Source of the DNA: Planctomycetota bacterium
GTDB taxonomy: Bacteria; Planctomycetota; Phycisphaerae; SM23-33; FEN-1343
Assembly (NCBI GenBank): GCA_013203365.1
Contig: JABMQG010000535.1
Coordinates: 1-5,916, forward strand
Direction of reading: 5' to 3'
Length of the DNA stretch: 5,916 nt
A program made the translations under genes and the position numbers. This document shows positions 5,766 through 5,916 of the stretch, one piece after another. The number at the start of each line of letters is the position of its first letter. The first letter of the stretch is position 1. Below the pieces are notes generated by a model, which was given only the letters and a program-made list of their open reading frames with translations, ran no database searches and had not been told where the DNA came from.

Positions 5766-5916
5766 TAGGTCTTCCGATTCATCGTTCCTTACAGCAAGCA
5801 TCCTTTCCGGATCATCATTTTCGCCCGGAGGATTTCCGCGACGGACCATGCTTGGGCTATGCAGCCTCGTGGGGCGTGAGGGTGATTGCCATCGAATATC
5901 TCGCTAATCTTTCCCA
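5766..5916. other. Upstream region of the minus-strand gene
   Basis: No gene is supported here. The minus-strand frame of the membrane-protein gene stays open to a stop near 5904, so longer versions of that protein cannot be excluded. I see no clear promoter hexamer pair on the minus strand. A short inverted pair, CCTC (5865-5868) and GAGG (5878-5881), is too small to interpret. Confidence 0.35.

Noticed and set aside
5068..5907. A 279-codon + strand open frame antisense to the exported protein
   Set aside because: Its translation is low-complexity Ser/Pro/Thr/Arg-rich without motifs, as expected for the complement of a GC-rich coding frame.

Overview
The window looks like a free-living, signalling-rich, moderately GC-rich Gram-negative-type bacterium. 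The mix of an HD-GYP protein with two N-terminal sensory modules, a STAS protein, a class B J-protein and an unrecognised exported membrane protein, together with the phrase TYEELSLLY before the GAF domain, reminds me most of Planctomycetota (Phycisphaerae-like). That placement is inferred from remembered protein style, not from a marker gene. No rRNA, tRNA, CRISPR array, transposase or phage gene is visible.

Left part (1-2870, all + strand). Positions 1-181 hold no gene I can support. Around 180-372 is the C-terminal end of a sensor histidine kinase ATPase domain, recognisable by its GIGLGL and SLVKHIVE motifs but split over at least two frames, so it reads as a broken kinase gene. Directly after it come three tightly coupled genes: a single-domain response regulator (375-773), a 593-residue multi-domain HD-GYP protein (773-2554, sharing one base with the regulator's stop) and a small STAS protein (2538-2870, overlapping the HD-GYP gene by 17 bases). 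They look like one transcription unit: a phospho-receiver, a cyclic-di-GMP-phosphodiesterase-type output with its own sensors, and a possible partner-switch component. A weak terminator-like hairpin follows.

Middle (2871-4450). A 270-base intergenic region has an unusual repeat layout: a 14-base and a 9-base repeat recur at nearly the same offset (112 and 111 bases), suggesting an old tandem duplication. It ends in a promoter with a perfect TATAAT box. This probably drives a J-domain co-chaperone of the CbpA type (3141-4085) and an overlapping two-helix membrane protein of unknown function (4079-4450).

Right part (4451-5916). A short convergent gap with a small hairpin separates the + strand genes from a minus-strand gene (4482-5765). 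That gene encodes an exported protein with a cleavable signal peptide, two central transmembrane helices and two extracytoplasmic domains; I do not recognise its family. Positions 5766-5916 are its upstream region and show no further gene.
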